Positions 46,793-56,423 are shown, counted from the stretch's first letter. The stretch: DNA of 64,000 nucleotides from Micromonospora cathayae (GCF_028993575.1 NZ_CP118615.1:2976001-3040000); one strand, 5' to 3'. Notes: generated by a model not told the origin, from the letters alone. A program made the numbers and translations.

Positions 46793-48355
46793 GTGTTTGA
46801 CACCTTGAGTGACCGCCTCTCCGGGATCTTCACCAAGCTCCGCGGCAAGGGCCGGCTCACCGACGCCGACATCGACGCCACCGCGCGCGAGATCCGGCTC
46901 GCGCTGCTGGAGGCGGATGTCGCCCTGCCGGTGGTCAAGGGCTTCATCGCCAACGTCAAGGAGCGGGCGCGCGGCGCGGAGGTCTCCCAGGCGCTCAACC
47001 CGGCCCAGCAGATCGTCAAGATCGTCAACGAGGAGCTGGTGAACGTCCTCGGTGGCGAGAGCCGACGGCTCCAGTTCGCCAAGCAGCCACCGACGGTGAT
47101 CATGCTGGCCGGTCTCCAGGGCTCCGGCAAGACCACCCTGGCCGGCAAGCTGGCCCGCTGGCTCAAGACCCAGGGTCACCAGCCGCTGCTGGTCGCCGCC
47201 GACCTCCAGCGCCCCAACGCCGTCGGGCAGCTCCAGGTGCTCGGTGGCCGGGCCGGTGTCGAGGTGTACGCCCCGGAGCCCGGCAACGGCACCGGCGACC
47301 CGGTGCAGGTGGCGCGGGCCTCGATCGAGCACGCCCGGCGGGCCGCCCGGGACATCGTCATCGTCGACACCGCCGGTCGGCTCGGTATCGACGCCGAGAT
47401 GATGCGGCAGGCCGCCGACATCCGGGACGCGGTCCAGCCCGACGAGGTCATCTTCGTCATCGACGCGATGGTCGGCCAGGACGCGGTCCGCACCGCCGAG
47501 GCGTTCCGGGACGGCGTCGGTATCACCGGCGTGGTGCTGTCGAAGCTCGACGGCGACGCCCGGGGTGGTGCCGCGCTGAGCGTCCGGGAGGTCACCGGGC
47601 AGCCGATCCTGTTCGCGTCCACCGGCGAGAAGCTGGAGGACTTCGACGTCTTCCATCCCGACCGGATGGCCAGCCGGATCCTCGGCATGGGCGACGTCCT
47701 CACTCTGATCGAGCAGGCCGAGCAGGCCTTCGACGCCGATCAGAAGGAGAAGATGACCGCCAAGCTGATGGGCGGCGAGCAGTTCACCCTGGAGGACTTC
47801 CTCGACCAGCTCATCGCGGTCCGTCGGATGGGTCCGATCGCCAACGTGCTGGCCATGATGCCCGGCATGGGGCAGATGAAGGACCAGATCGCCGAGCTGG
47901 ACGACAAGCACTTCGACCGGGTCACCGCGATCATCCGGTCGATGACCCCGGGCGAGCGGACCAACCCGAAGATCATCAACGGGTCCCGGCGGGCGCGCAT
48001 CGCCAACGGTTCCGGGGTCACCGTGATGGACGTCAACCAGCTGCTCAACCGCTTCGCCGACGCGCAGAAGATGATGAAGCAGATGGGCGGCATGATGGGC
48101 CTGCCCGGTGGCGGCCGGCGCAAGGCGACCAAGAGCCCGAAGAACAAGCGCAAGGGCACCAAGGGCGGCAACCGGCCGCGTACCGGAGCGGGCGCCGGGG
48201 CCGGAATGGCCGGTGGTTTCCCCGGCGGCATGCCGCAGCTCCCGCCGGGCCTGGACCCGAACGACCTGGCCGGCGGCCAGGGCCTGCCCCCGGGCTTCAA
48301 GCTGCCGAAGATCGACTTCAACAAGTTCGGCAAGGGCGGCGGCAAGCCGGGCTGA
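46793..48355 (+). CDS. ffh: signal recognition particle protein Ffh
   Basis: GTPase that binds 4.5S RNA and signal sequences. 520 residues. The N domain (TDADIDATAREIRLALLEADV) is followed by the G domain with LQGSGKTTLAGKLA, DTAGRLGIDAEMM and SKLDGDARGG. The Met-rich M domain (MMPGMGQMKDQ, MMKQMGGMMG) has an added Gly/Lys/Pro-rich tail. The GTG at 46793 is standard. A TACCCT hexamer at 46719 is a possible -10. Confidence 0.97.
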   Translation: MFDTLSDRLSGIFTKLRGKGRLTDADIDATAREIRLALLEADVALPVVKGFIANVKERARGAEVSQALNPAQQIVKIVNEELVNVLGGESRRLQFAKQPPTVIMLAGLQGSGKTTLAGKLARWLKTQGHQPLLVAADLQRPNAVGQLQVLGGRAGVEVYAPEPGNGTGDPVQVARASIEHARRAARDIVIVDTAGRLGIDAEMMRQAADIRDAVQPDEVIFVIDAMVGQDAVRTAEAFRDGVGITGVVLSKLDGDARGGAALSVREVTGQPILFASTGEKLEDFDVFHPDRMASRILGMGDVLTLIEQAEQAFDADQKEKMTAKLMGGEQFTLEDFLDQLIAVRRMGPIANVLAMMPGMGQMKDQIAELDDKHFDRVTAIIRSMTPGERTNPKIINGSRRARIANGSGVTVMDVNQLLNRFADAQKMMKQMGGMMGLPGGGRRKATKSPKNKRKGTKGGNRPRTGAGAGAGMAGGFPGGMPQLPPGLDPNDLAGGQGLPPGFKLPKIDFNKFGKGGGKPG

Positions 48356-48427
48356 CCCGGCGTGTCGACAGCGTAGGGTGACGGGATGAACTCTTGCGGT
48401 GATGGGGTTCCCTGGAAGGAGAACCCC

Positions 48428-49006
48428 ATGACTGCGGCGCCGATCCTGCCGGAGCGCTCGGAGTGGACGGTCGACGACCTCGACGACCTGCCGAAGGACC
48501 TTCCGTACGAGTTGGTCAACGGAAGGTTGATCGTGCCGTCCCCCACGCCCCTGCACCAGTTCATCTGCGCCCGGGTGATGTTCGCTCTGGAACAGCACTG
48601 CCCGGACGACTACTTCGTCAGCATCGATCAGTCCCTCTCGGTGGACCGACGGAACGAGCCGCGCCCTGACGTGGTTGCGGTCCGCGTCGAACACGCGAAC
48701 CGGTCACCGGTGCCGGTCGAGGCTGCCGTCCTCGCCGTTGAGGTGGCCTCCCCGGATTCCACCTTCCGGGACCGCTACGACAAGGCTCGGCTCTACGCCG
48801 CCGCTGGCGTACCCAGCTACCGGGTGATCGACCCGCTGCGCGAGAAGGTCACGCTGACCGAACTTCTCCTCAGCCCCAAGGGGGGCTACGAGCCGAGTGT
48901 CGAGACCGATGGTCTGATCACCATCGACCGGCCCTGGAAGACGACCATGGACCTGCCGGCGTGGACCGCGCGGCGGCGGTCGGTGCTGGAGCGCGCCGGC
49001 ACCTGA
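48428..49006 (+). CDS. Uma2-family (DUF820) PD-(D/E)XK nuclease-like protein
   Basis: 192 residues. LPYELVNGRLIVPSPTPLHQ is the family start. The nuclease-like core shows EPRPDVVAVR (PD), LAVEVASPDST (E) and YDKARLYAAAGVPSYRVID. Uma2 proteins are abundant in actinobacteria and their targets are unknown. The ATG at 48428 has AAGGAGAAC upstream. An in-frame ATG at 48386, 7 nt after TAGGGT, could instead give a leaderless form 14 residues longer. Followed by a strong hairpin. Confidence 0.85.
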   Translation: MTAAPILPERSEWTVDDLDDLPKDLPYELVNGRLIVPSPTPLHQFICARVMFALEQHCPDDYFVSIDQSLSVDRRNEPRPDVVAVRVEHANRSPVPVEAAVLAVEVASPDSTFRDRYDKARLYAAAGVPSYRVIDPLREKVTLTELLLSPKGGYEPSVETDGLITIDRPWKTTMDLPAWTARRRSVLERAGT

Positions 49007-49020
49007 CCGACGTACGACCT

Positions 49021-49048
49021 GGGGCCCGGCCGGTCACGGCCGGGCCCC
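49021..49048 (+). terminator. terminator after the Uma2 gene
   Basis: GGGGCCCGGCCG (49021-49032) and CGGCCGGGCCCC (49037-49048) form a perfect 12-bp stem with loop GTCA. Confidence 0.75.
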
Positions 49049-49125
49049 ACACCGTTGCCCCCTCCGATCGGCCGAGGTCCGGGCGGGAAGAATGATCCCG
49101 ACGGTCCCGGCGAGACGGAGGACGA

Positions 49126-50205
49126 ATGGCCTGGCACGTACGTGGCGTGGTGCTCCCCGACGACGAGGTGCGCGACCTGTGGCTGGTCGGGGACCGGGTG
49201 ACCTTCGACCCGGTGCCCGGCGCGGAGACCATCGCCGCCGACGGGTACGTCCTGCCCGGTCTGGTCGACGCGCACTGCCATCTGGGTATCGCCCGGGGCG
49301 GGGCCCCGGTCGGCTCGCTGGAGCAGGCCCGGCAGCTCGCCATCGTGGACCGCGACGCCGGGGTGCTCGCCATCCGGGACGCCGGTTCGCCGTACCCGTA
49401 CCCGGAACTCGACGACGACCCGGACGTGCCGCGCCTGGCCCGCGCCGGCCGGCACATCGCCCCGCCGCGCCGCTACCTGCGCGACATCGGGGTGGAGGTG
49501 CCGGCCACCGAGGTCGCGGCCACCGTCGCCGCCCAGGCCCGCGCCGGCAACGGCTGGGTCAAGCTGGTCGGCGACTGGATCGACCGGGGCGTCGGGGACC
49601 TCGCCCCGGCCTGGGACGCCGCCACCATGACCGCCGCGGTCGAGGCCGCGCACGCCGCCGGGGTACGCGCCGCCGTGCACACCTTCTCCGAGGAGGCGGT
49701 GGCGGTCATGGTGCGGGCCGGGGTGGACTCGGTCGAGCACGGCACCGGGCTGAGCCTGGACCTGGTGGACGAGATGGCCCGGCGGGGCACCGCCCTGGTC
49801 CCCACCATGATCAACATTCAGACCTTCGGCGGCATCGCCGAGCAGGCCCGACCGAAGTTCCCCGGGTACGCCGACCACATGCTCGCCCTGCGCGACGGCT
49901 TCCCCGAGGTGGTCCGCGCCGCCCACCAGGCCGGCGTGCCGATCTACGTCGGCACCGACGCCGGCGGCGGGATCGACCACGGGCTCGCCGCCGAGGAGAT
50001 GCTGCTGCTGCACGAACGGGCCGGCATGTCCGCCGAGGACACCCTCGCCGCCGCCTCCTGGCGGGCCCGTGCCTGGCTCGGCTTCGGTGGCCTCACCGAA
50101 GGCGGCCCCGCCGACCTGGTCGTCTACCCCGAGGACCCGCGTCGCGACCTGCGCGTCGTCCGCGCCCCCAGCCGCATCGTCCTGCGCGGCCGGGTGATCC
50201 GGTAG
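49126..50205 (+). CDS. amidohydrolase-family metal-dependent hydrolase
   Basis: 359 residues. The first metal motif is GLVDAHCHLG (HxH near residue 50). VHTFSEEAV and SVEHGTGLS supply later histidines, and VGTDAGGGIDH the catalytic aspartate. It resembles the prolidase/imidazolonepropionase branch of the superfamily. A related amidohydrolase follows ffh in mycobacteria. The ATG at 49126 has GGAGGA upstream. Substrate unknown. Confidence 0.88.
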   Translation: MAWHVRGVVLPDDEVRDLWLVGDRVTFDPVPGAETIAADGYVLPGLVDAHCHLGIARGGAPVGSLEQARQLAIVDRDAGVLAIRDAGSPYPYPELDDDPDVPRLARAGRHIAPPRRYLRDIGVEVPATEVAATVAAQARAGNGWVKLVGDWIDRGVGDLAPAWDAATMTAAVEAAHAAGVRAAVHTFSEEAVAVMVRAGVDSVEHGTGLSLDLVDEMARRGTALVPTMINIQTFGGIAEQARPKFPGYADHMLALRDGFPEVVRAAHQAGVPIYVGTDAGGGIDHGLAAEEMLLLHERAGMSAEDTLAAASWRARAWLGFGGLTEGGPADLVVYPEDPRRDLRVVRAPSRIVLRGRVIR

Positions 50206-50260
50206 GCGCGGGAGGACCTGCGGCGGGGCCGGATGGTCCGGCGGGCCCGAGTCCGACGGG

Positions 50261-50851
50261 TCAGCGGGCCGACGAGAGGAGCCGGACCGCCAGCTCCGCC
50301 AGGGCGTGGGCGGTGCGTTCGGGAGACGCCGACGGCAGCACGATGTGGCTGACCACCAGCCGCACCACCGCGTCCGCGGCGAAGGCCAGCGCCGCCGGGT
50401 CGGCGTCGGGCAGCCGACCGGCCGCCCACTCCCGTACCGCACCGGCGGCCTCGGCGAGCACCAGCTCCGCACGGGTGGTCAGGTACGGCAGCAACTCGTC
50501 CGAGCCGCCCCGGGGACCGGACAGGATCGCCTTGATCAGCGGGTTGTCGGCCGCCTCGGTGAGGGTGTGCGCGATCGCCGCGTACGCCCCGGCCGGTACG
50601 TCGTCGTCGTGCCGGCGCAGCACCGCGCGGACCGCGCCGACGAACCGGTCGACCTCGCGCCGGGCGAGCGCCTCGGCCAGCCCCGCCCGGCTGCCGAACT
50701 CGTTGTAGACGGTCTGCCGGCTCACGCCCGCCGCCCTGGCCACGCCACCCATCCGGACGCTGTCCCAGCCCACGGCGACGGTCTGCGCGCGGGCGGCGTC
50801 CACGATCACGTCCCGCAGCCGCTGCCGCGCGGTGTCCCGGATCTCGGCCAT
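50261..50851 (-). CDS. TetR-family transcriptional regulator
   Basis: 196 residues. The N-terminal HTH has RMGGVARAAGVSRQTVYNEFGSRAGLAEALA (about 32-62). The C-terminal ligand domain is all-helical with NPLIKAILSG. The ATG at 50851 is 8 nt after TAGACT (50859-50864), so the mRNA is probably leaderless. It lies 11 bp after the PP2C gene on the same strand and converges on the amidohydrolase gene. Target and inducer unknown. Confidence 0.92.
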   Translation of the reverse strand: MAEIRDTARQRLRDVIVDAARAQTVAVGWDSVRMGGVARAAGVSRQTVYNEFGSRAGLAEALARREVDRFVGAVRAVLRRHDDDVPAGAYAAIAHTLTEAADNPLIKAILSGPRGGSDELLPYLTTRAELVLAEAAGAVREWAAGRLPDADPAALAFAADAVVRLVVSHIVLPSASPERTAHALAELAVRLLSSAR

Positions 50852-50862
50852 CCGCTCGAAGT

Positions 50863-51903
50863 CTACGGTCGGCGCCGCCCGCCGTCCCCGGTGCGACGCC
50901 GCTGTCCCGTACCCGGTGCGTGGGCGGGACGCCGCCGGTGGCCGCCCGCGTGCCGGCGGGTCAGCCCCCGCCAGCGGGCCATCAGCACGGTGGCGTCGTC
51001 GGAGAGCACGTCGTTCTGATGGTCGAGGATGGCGTGCATCAGCCGGCGGGTCGTCTCCGGCGCGGGCAGGCCGTCGGTGAGCTCGGCCAGGATCGCGGTG
51101 GTCATCCCGGTCCGGTCGTGCGACCGGACCGCGTCGTCGATGTGGTGGTACGTCCCCACCAGCGACAACCCGAGCCGGCGCGCGTTGCGGTACGCGGCCA
51201 GCGCGATCGCGGCGAGCACCGCGGCCCGCAGGCCACCCTGCGTACCGTGCCCCACCGCGTCGAACAGCGCCCGGTGGGCCAGGTCGCCGTTGACCGCGTA
51301 GTCGAAGGCGTCCCCGCCCACGTCGTAACACGGCTCCAGCAGTCCGCTGATCACCAGCCGTTCGGTGGCGAAGGTCAACGGCGGCAACTGGGCCCGCAGC
51401 AGCTCGGCGGGGAGCCGCATCGGTGCCCGTCGCCGGATCAGCTCCAGCGCGTCGCCGTACTGGTCGCGGGAGACCAGCAACTCGGCCAGCAGGGTGGCGA
51501 ACACGGCCAACCCGTCACGGTGCGCCCCGTCGAAGGGGCCGTCCCCGACCAGCTCCAGCACACCGAGCCGTTCGGTACCGTCGAGCAGCGGCAGCCACAG
51601 CGACCTGCCCTCCGACCCGGCGACCTCGTGGCTGGTCAGGACGCTGAACGACCGCCCGGCCATGGTGCCGGTGATCGGCACCGGCGGGCGGGACGGGGTG
51701 AGTCGGCCGGGCACCGGAACCAGCCACCGCTGCCGGTGGTCGACGAGGTAGATCACGGCGGCCCGGACGTCCACCAGCGGAGCCACCCGCATCACCAGGT
51801 CGGGCAGATCCTCCGGTCGGGCGTGGTGCGACTCACGCAGCAGGTGCCGCAGTGCCTGGGAAGCTCCACCGCACCCATGGTGGCAGAACGGCCGCCGACC
51901 CAC
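50863..51903 (-). pseudogene. GAF/PP2C (SpoIIE-type) phosphatase with internal deletion, probably inactive
   Basis: 346 residues from GTG 51903. The head QALRHLLRESHH leads into a GAF domain (APLVDVRAAVIYLVDHRQRWL), followed by the first half of a SpoIIE/RsbU phosphatase (YDVGGDAFDY, ALFDAVGHGTQGG). After TTAILAEL the sequence jumps to TDGLPAPETTRRLMHAILDHQ and SDDATVLMARW. The usual ~100 residues with the GHP and TDG region are missing. An out-of-frame ATG at 51878 (MGAVEL) could be the ancestral start, implying a frameshift. The tail is an odd Arg/Gly-rich run. Degeneration is inference; a divergent but active short form is possible. Confidence 0.6.
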
Positions 51904-51968
51904 CCGGCGACGGGACCGGCCCTGACCGGTCGCCGGCCCCGCCACCGGGGCGCATAGGATGTCCGGTC

Positions 51969-53375
51969 ATGGCACGCGTGCTCACTCCCCGTGCGGAGGA
52001 CTTCCCCCGCTGGTACCAGGACCTCATCGCCAAGGCGAAGCTCGCCGACAACGGGCCGGTGCGGGGCACCATGGTCATCCGACCGGCCGGCTACGCCATC
52101 TGGGAACGGATGCAGGCCGAGATGGACGCCCGGATCAAGGACGCCGGGGCGGAGAACGCGTACTTCCCGCTGTTCATCCCGGAGAGCTACCTCAAGCGGG
52201 AGGCCGAGCACGTCGAGGGCTTCTCGCCCGAGCTGGCGGTGGTCACCCACGGTGGCGGCAAGCAGCTCGCCGAGCCGGTCGTGGTCCGCCCCACCAGCGA
52301 GACGGTGATCGGCGAGTTCATGGCGAAGTGGGTCGACTCGTACCGGGACCTGCCGTTGCTGCTCAACCAGTGGGCCAACGTGGTCCGGTGGGAGCTGCGC
52401 CCCCGGATCTTCCTGCGCACCAGCGAGTTCCTCTGGCAGGAGGGGCACACCGCGCACGCCACCCGGGACGACGCCCGCGCCTACGCCCGCAAGATCCTGC
52501 ACGAGGCGTACGAGGACCTGATGGTGAACGTGCTGGCCATCCCGGTGCAGGTGGGGCTGAAGACGGCCCGGGAGCGGTTCGCCGGGGCGACCGCCACCTA
52601 CACCTGCGAGGGCATGATGGGCGACGGCAAGGCCCTCCAGCTCGGCACCAGCCACGAGCTGGGACAGAACTTCGCCAAGGCGTTCGACATCACCTACTCC
52701 TCCGCCGAGGGCGGCCGGGAGCACGCCTGGACGACCTCCTGGGGTACCTCGACCCGGATGCTCGGCGGCCTGATCATGTGCCACGGCGACGACAACGGGC
52801 TGCGCGTGCCGCCGAAGCTCGCGCCGATCCAGGCGTACGTGATGGTGGTCAAGGACGGCGAGGGCGTCGGCGCGGCGGCGGCCAAGCTCCGCGACGCGCT
52901 GCGCGACGCCGGGGTGCGGGTGGCGCTCGACGACCGGGTCGACACCCCGTTCGGCCGCCGGGCCGTCGACGCCGAGCTGCGCGGCTACCCGGTACGCGTC
53001 GAGGTCGGCCCCCGTGACCTGGCCGCCGGCAACGCGGTGCTGGTCCGGCGTACCGACGGCTCGAAGACCCCGACCCCGGTGGCCGACGTGGTGGGCGCGG
53101 TGCTGGCCGCCCTCGACGCGGACCAGAAGGCCCTGCACGACGAGGCGCTGGCCCACCGCGAGTCCCGCACGGTCGAGGTGACCACCCTGGCCGAGGCGAT
53201 CGAGGCCGCCGCCACCGGCTGGGCCCGGGTGCCGTGGTCGGCGGTGGGCGTGGCCGGTGAGGCCGAGGCGAACGGCCAGGGCGTCACCGTGCGCTGCCTG
53301 CTCCGCGCCGACGGCTCCGTGCCCGACACCGAGGACGAGCCGGACCTGGTCGCCGTCCTCGCCCGCGCCTACTGA
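51969..53375 (+). CDS. proS: prolyl-tRNA synthetase, short archaeal/eukaryotic type
   Basis: Charges tRNA-Pro. 468 residues, lacking the ~180-residue editing insertion of usual bacterial ProRS and ending in Tyr, as archaeal-type enzymes do. Class II motif 1 is GTMVIRPAGYAIWERMQ. Motif 2 is LRPRIFLRTSEFLWQEGHTAH, and motif 3 is near WGTSTRMLGGLIM. The anticodon-binding domain is about 285-385. The ATG at 51969 lies 9 nt after TAGGAT (51955-51960), so it is probably leaderless. Confidence 0.95.
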   Translation: MARVLTPRAEDFPRWYQDLIAKAKLADNGPVRGTMVIRPAGYAIWERMQAEMDARIKDAGAENAYFPLFIPESYLKREAEHVEGFSPELAVVTHGGGKQLAEPVVVRPTSETVIGEFMAKWVDSYRDLPLLLNQWANVVRWELRPRIFLRTSEFLWQEGHTAHATRDDARAYARKILHEAYEDLMVNVLAIPVQVGLKTARERFAGATATYTCEGMMGDGKALQLGTSHELGQNFAKAFDITYSSAEGGREHAWTTSWGTSTRMLGGLIMCHGDDNGLRVPPKLAPIQAYVMVVKDGEGVGAAAAKLRDALRDAGVRVALDDRVDTPFGRRAVDAELRGYPVRVEVGPRDLAAGNAVLVRRTDGSKTPTPVADVVGAVLAALDADQKALHDEALAHRESRTVEVTTLAEAIEAAATGWARVPWSAVGVAGEAEANGQGVTVRCLLRADGSVPDTEDEPDLVAVLARAY

Positions 53376-53384
53376 GCTGGCGGT

Positions 53385-53407
53385 ATCCGGTGCCGGCCGG
53401 TACGGAT
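53385..53407 (+). terminator. weak hairpin after proS
   Basis: ATCCG...CGGAT arms flank a quasi-palindromic GTGCCGGCCGGTAC core just after the proS stop. It may terminate proS or be the DUF402 promoter zone. Confidence 0.3.
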
Positions 53408-53430
53408 CCCGGCGGACGCGGGGGTGATGT

Positions 53431-54084
53431 GTGGTGAGGTTCGAGCCGGGACGGCTGATCGTGCACCGGAACGTGCGGCGTGGGCGGATCGGCTGGGTCC
53501 GTCCGGCCCGGGTGGTCAGCGACGACGAGCGGGGCCTGCTGATCTGGATCGCCCGCGGCACCCCGGTGGCCGCCGAGATCCACGCCGACGGTCGGGGCAT
53601 GCGGGCGATGCCGTTCGCCGAGTGGGTGACCGCGCCGTCGTACGGGCTGGGGGTCGGCCGGTGGAGCGGTCCGTCGCTGCTGAAGTTCCTGCCCACCGGG
53701 GCGGCCCACTCGGTCTGGTGGTTCTCCGACGAGCAGGGGCGCTTCGCCAACTGGTACGTCAACCTGGAGGAGCCCGGCGTCCGGTGGGACGACGGCACGC
53801 TGGCCGGGGTGGACGTGGTGGACCAGGACCTCGACGTGGTGGTCCGGCCGGACCGGTCCTGGCAGTGGAAGGACGAGGACGAGTTCACCGAGCGGCTGGC
53901 CTTCCCGGAGCACTACTGGGTGGCCGACGAGGCGGCGGTGCGGGCCGAGGGGAAGCGGGTGATCGCCCTCGCCGAGGCGGGGGAGTTCCCGTTCGACGGC
54001 ACCTGGTGCGACTTCACCCCGCCGGCGGACTGGACGGCACCGCCGGCCCTGCCGCCGGGCTGGGACCGCCCACCGGTCCGCTGA
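53431..54084 (+). CDS. DUF402 domain protein (FomD/Ntdp-like)
   Basis: 217 residues. SVWWFSDEQGRFANWYVNLEEP and DVVDQDLDVVVRPDRSW, with WKDEDEFTERLAF, are the conserved DUF402 blocks whose Asp/Glu residues bind metal in FomD and nucleotide diphosphatases. Hydrolysis of a nucleoside di- or triphosphate or a CMP-linked product is possible. A second in-frame GTG at 53434 is equally plausible as the start. Confidence 0.85.
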   Translation: MVRFEPGRLIVHRNVRRGRIGWVRPARVVSDDERGLLIWIARGTPVAAEIHADGRGMRAMPFAEWVTAPSYGLGVGRWSGPSLLKFLPTGAAHSVWWFSDEQGRFANWYVNLEEPGVRWDDGTLAGVDVVDQDLDVVVRPDRSWQWKDEDEFTERLAFPEHYWVADEAAVRAEGKRVIALAEAGEFPFDGTWCDFTPPADWTAPPALPPGWDRPPVR

Positions 54085-54307
54085 CCCGCGCGTCCGGGCC
54101 CGACCCGTTCCGACCCGGTGTGCAGGGGCGGCGGGAGGTCTGGCACAATAGCTGGCTGGTATCCGGCACGTGTCCGGCGCCCTCTAACCCGGGCACGATG
54201 CCAGTCCACCGAGCAGTCCCCGGCCCAAACCCCACTGTGCCGGTCGGCTCTCACCCGCCGCACCGCCCGTTCGGGCCGGTGAGAATCGCAACAGGAGCGA
54301 AAACACT
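54085..54307 (+). promoter_or_regulatory. intergenic region upstream of the rpsP operon
   Basis: 223 bp with no gene. CACAAT (54144-54149) is a likely -10, giving a ~150-nt leader. No matching -35 is clear. A GAGC site precedes the GTG at 54308. Confidence 0.4.
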
Positions 54308-54757
54308 GTGGCCGTAAAGATCCGGCTCCTGCGGATGGGCAAGATCCGCAACCCGCAGTACCGCATCGTCGTCGCCGACTCCCGCACCAAGCGGGACGGC
54401 CGGGCGATCGAGTTCGTCGGGATCTACCAGCCGAAGGAGGACCCTTCGGTGATCGAGGTCAAGTCGGAGCGGGTCCAGTACTGGCTGTCCGTCGGCGCGC
54501 AGCCGAGCGAGGCGGTGCAGCGACTGCTGGAGCTGACCGGTGACTGGCAGAAGTTCAAGGGCCTGCCGGCCCCGCCGCCGCTGAAGGTCGCCGCCGAGCG
54601 GGCCGACCGCCAGGCGGCGTACGAGGCCGAGGCGAAGGCCGCCGCCGGCCTGACCGACGCCCCCGCCAAGCCGGCGAAGAAGGCCGAGAAGGCGGACAAG
54701 GCCGAGGCGCCGAAGACCGAGGAGCCGGCTGCTGCCGACGCCGGCGGGCAGGGCTGA
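54308..54757 (+). CDS. rpsP: 30S ribosomal protein S16
   Basis: 149 residues. [24 protein letters not shown] is the S16 signature. A ~65-residue Ala/Lys/Glu-rich tail ([11 protein letters not shown]) extends beyond the usual ~85-residue core, as in other actinobacteria. First gene of rpsP-khpA-rimM-trmD. Confidence 0.97.
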   Translation: MAVKIRLLRMGKIRNPQYRIVVADSRTKRDGRAIEFVGIYQPKEDPSVIEVKSERVQYWLSVGAQPSEAVQRLLELTGDWQKFKGLPAPPPLKVAAERADRQAAYEAEAKAAAGLTDAPAKPAKKAEKADKAEAPKTEEPAAADAGGQG

Positions 54758-54758
54758 C

Positions 54759-54992
54759 GTGGCACTCCGTCCGGCCCTGGAGCACCTGGTCAAGGGCATC
54801 GTCGACCACCCGGACGACGTGCGCGTCCGGCTGGTCGACTCCCGTCGGGGCAAGCGGCTCGAGGTCCGCGTGCACCCGGAGGATCTGGGCACGGTGATCG
54901 GGCGGTCCGGCCGGACCGCCAAGGCGCTGCGCCAGGTGGTCGGCTCCATCGGCGGACGCGGGGTACGCGTCGACATCGTCGACTCGTACTGA
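54759..54992 (+). CDS. khpA: KH-domain RNA-binding protein KhpA
   Basis: 77 residues with one KH domain: DLGTVIGRSGRTAKALRQVV holds the GxxG loop (IGRSG). It binds RNA, usually with KhpB, in cell-division and sRNA control. One base pair after rpsP, with its stop overlapping the rimM ATG (TGATG). Confidence 0.95.
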   Translation: MALRPALEHLVKGIVDHPDDVRVRLVDSRRGKRLEVRVHPEDLGTVIGRSGRTAKALRQVVGSIGGRGVRVDIVDSY

Positions 54993-55549
54993 TGCTGCTC
55001 GTCGTCGGCAGGGTCGGCAAACCGCACGGTATCCGCGGTGAGGTCACCGTCGAGGTGCGGACCGACGAGCCCGAAGCACGTTTCGCCCCGGGCATGGTGC
55101 TGCGCACCGAGCCCGGGGCGACACCCCCGGCGAACCCGGCGCCCGGCCCCGGGGTGCCGTTCCGGGTCCCCGAGCGGTTGGTCGTCGAGGAGGCCCGCTG
55201 GCACCAGGGCCGCATGCTGGTGGCCTTCGAGGGGGTGCTGGACCGCGACGTCGCGGAGGCGTTGCGCGGCACGCTGCTCGTGGTGGACAGCGCCGAGGTC
55301 GACGCCCCGGACGACCCGGAGGAGTTCCACGACCACCAGTTGGTCGGGCTCACCGTGGTGACCCCGGCCGGGGAACGGCTGGGCGAGGTGTCCCGGATCG
55401 ACCACGCGCCCGCCTCGGACCTGCTGGTGGTGCGCCGCCCCGAGGGGCGTACCGCGCTGATCCCGTTCGTCAGGGCGATCGTGCCCGAGGTCGACCTCGC
55501 GGGCGGTCGGGTCGTCGTCGATCCGCCCGGTGGTCTGCTCGACCTCTGA
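54992..55549 (+). CDS. rimM: 16S rRNA processing protein RimM
   Basis: 185 residues. VGRVGKPHGIRGEVTVEV is the N-terminal barrel signature, and DHQLVGLTVVTPAGERLGEV starts the PRC-barrel domain. It helps mature the 30S head by binding S19. A loop of Pro/Gly (GATPPANPAPGPG) enlarges the first domain. The ATG overlaps the khpA stop by one base. Part of the rimM end is repeated in the gap after it. Confidence 0.95.
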   Translation: MLLVVGRVGKPHGIRGEVTVEVRTDEPEARFAPGMVLRTEPGATPPANPAPGPGVPFRVPERLVVEEARWHQGRMLVAFEGVLDRDVAEALRGTLLVVDSAEVDAPDDPEEFHDHQLVGLTVVTPAGERLGEVSRIDHAPASDLLVVRRPEGRTALIPFVRAIVPEVDLAGGRVVVDPPGGLLDL

Positions 55550-55652
55550 CGTCCGCTGCGGCCCGTGCCGCCGGTCGCACCTGGGCCCGCTGCGGCCGGT
55601 GGTGCCCGTCGACCTGTGACGCCCGCTGCTATCCCGGCAGGAGCACCCCACC

Positions 55653-56423
55653 ATGCGTGTCGACATCGTGTCGATCTTCCCGGAGTACCTCGCCCCGCTC
55701 GACCTGTCGCTGATCGGCCGGGCCCGCGCCAGCGGGCTGCTCCGGCTGGCCGTACACGACCTGCGGAGCTGGACCCACGACGTGCACCGCACGGTCGACG
55801 ACACCCCCTACGGCGGCGGGCCGGGCATGGTGATGCGGCCGGAGCCGTGGGGTGAGGCGCTCGACGCGCTCGCCCCGGCGGAGGCCCCGCAGCCCCGGCT
55901 GCTGGTGCCCTCCCCGGCCGGTACGCCGTTCACCCAGGCGATGGCGCACGAGCTGGCCGCCGAGGAGCGGCTGCTGTTCGCCTGCGGCCGGTACGAGGGC
56001 ATCGACCAGCGGGTCCTGGAGCACGCCGCGGCCCGGATGCCGGTGACCGAGGTGTCCCTGGGCGACTACGTGCTCTTCGGCGGTGAGGTGGCGGTGCTGG
56101 TGATCCTGGAGGCGGTCACCCGGCTGCTGCCCGGGGTGCTCGGCAACGCCGGCTCGTTGGACGAGGAGTCGCACGCGCACGGGCTGCTGGAGGCCCCGGT
56201 CTACACCAAGCCGCCGAGCTGGCGCGGACACGACGTGCCGGAGATCCTCCGCTCCGGCGACCACGGCCGGATCGCCCGCTGGCGGCGGGACGAGGCGCTG
56301 CGCCGGACCGCCGCCCGCCGGCCGGACATGCTGGCCGCGCTCGCCGACGACCTGGACAAACGGGACGTGGCGGCGTTGGAGCAGGGCGGATTTCCGGTGC
56401 CGACCCGGGGTGTGGCAGAGTAG
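55653..56423 (+). CDS. trmD: tRNA (guanine37-N1)-methyltransferase
   Basis: 256 residues of the SPOUT fold. [12 protein letters not shown] is the start. [18 protein letters not shown] and [11 protein letters not shown] are substrate/knot regions, and [21 protein letters not shown] forms the SAM knot. It methylates G37 of tRNAs to prevent frameshifting. The preceding 103-bp gap holds an imperfect repeat of the rimM 3' end. Confidence 0.96.
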   Translation: MRVDIVSIFPEYLAPLDLSLIGRARASGLLRLAVHDLRSWTHDVHRTVDDTPYGGGPGMVMRPEPWGEALDALAPAEAPQPRLLVPSPAGTPFTQAMAHELAAEERLLFACGRYEGIDQRVLEHAAARMPVTEVSLGDYVLFGGEVAVLVILEAVTRLLPGVLGNAGSLDEESHAHGLLEAPVYTKPPSWRGHDVPEILRSGDHGRIARWRRDEALRRTAARRPDMLAALADDLDKRDVAALEQGGFPVPTRGVAE

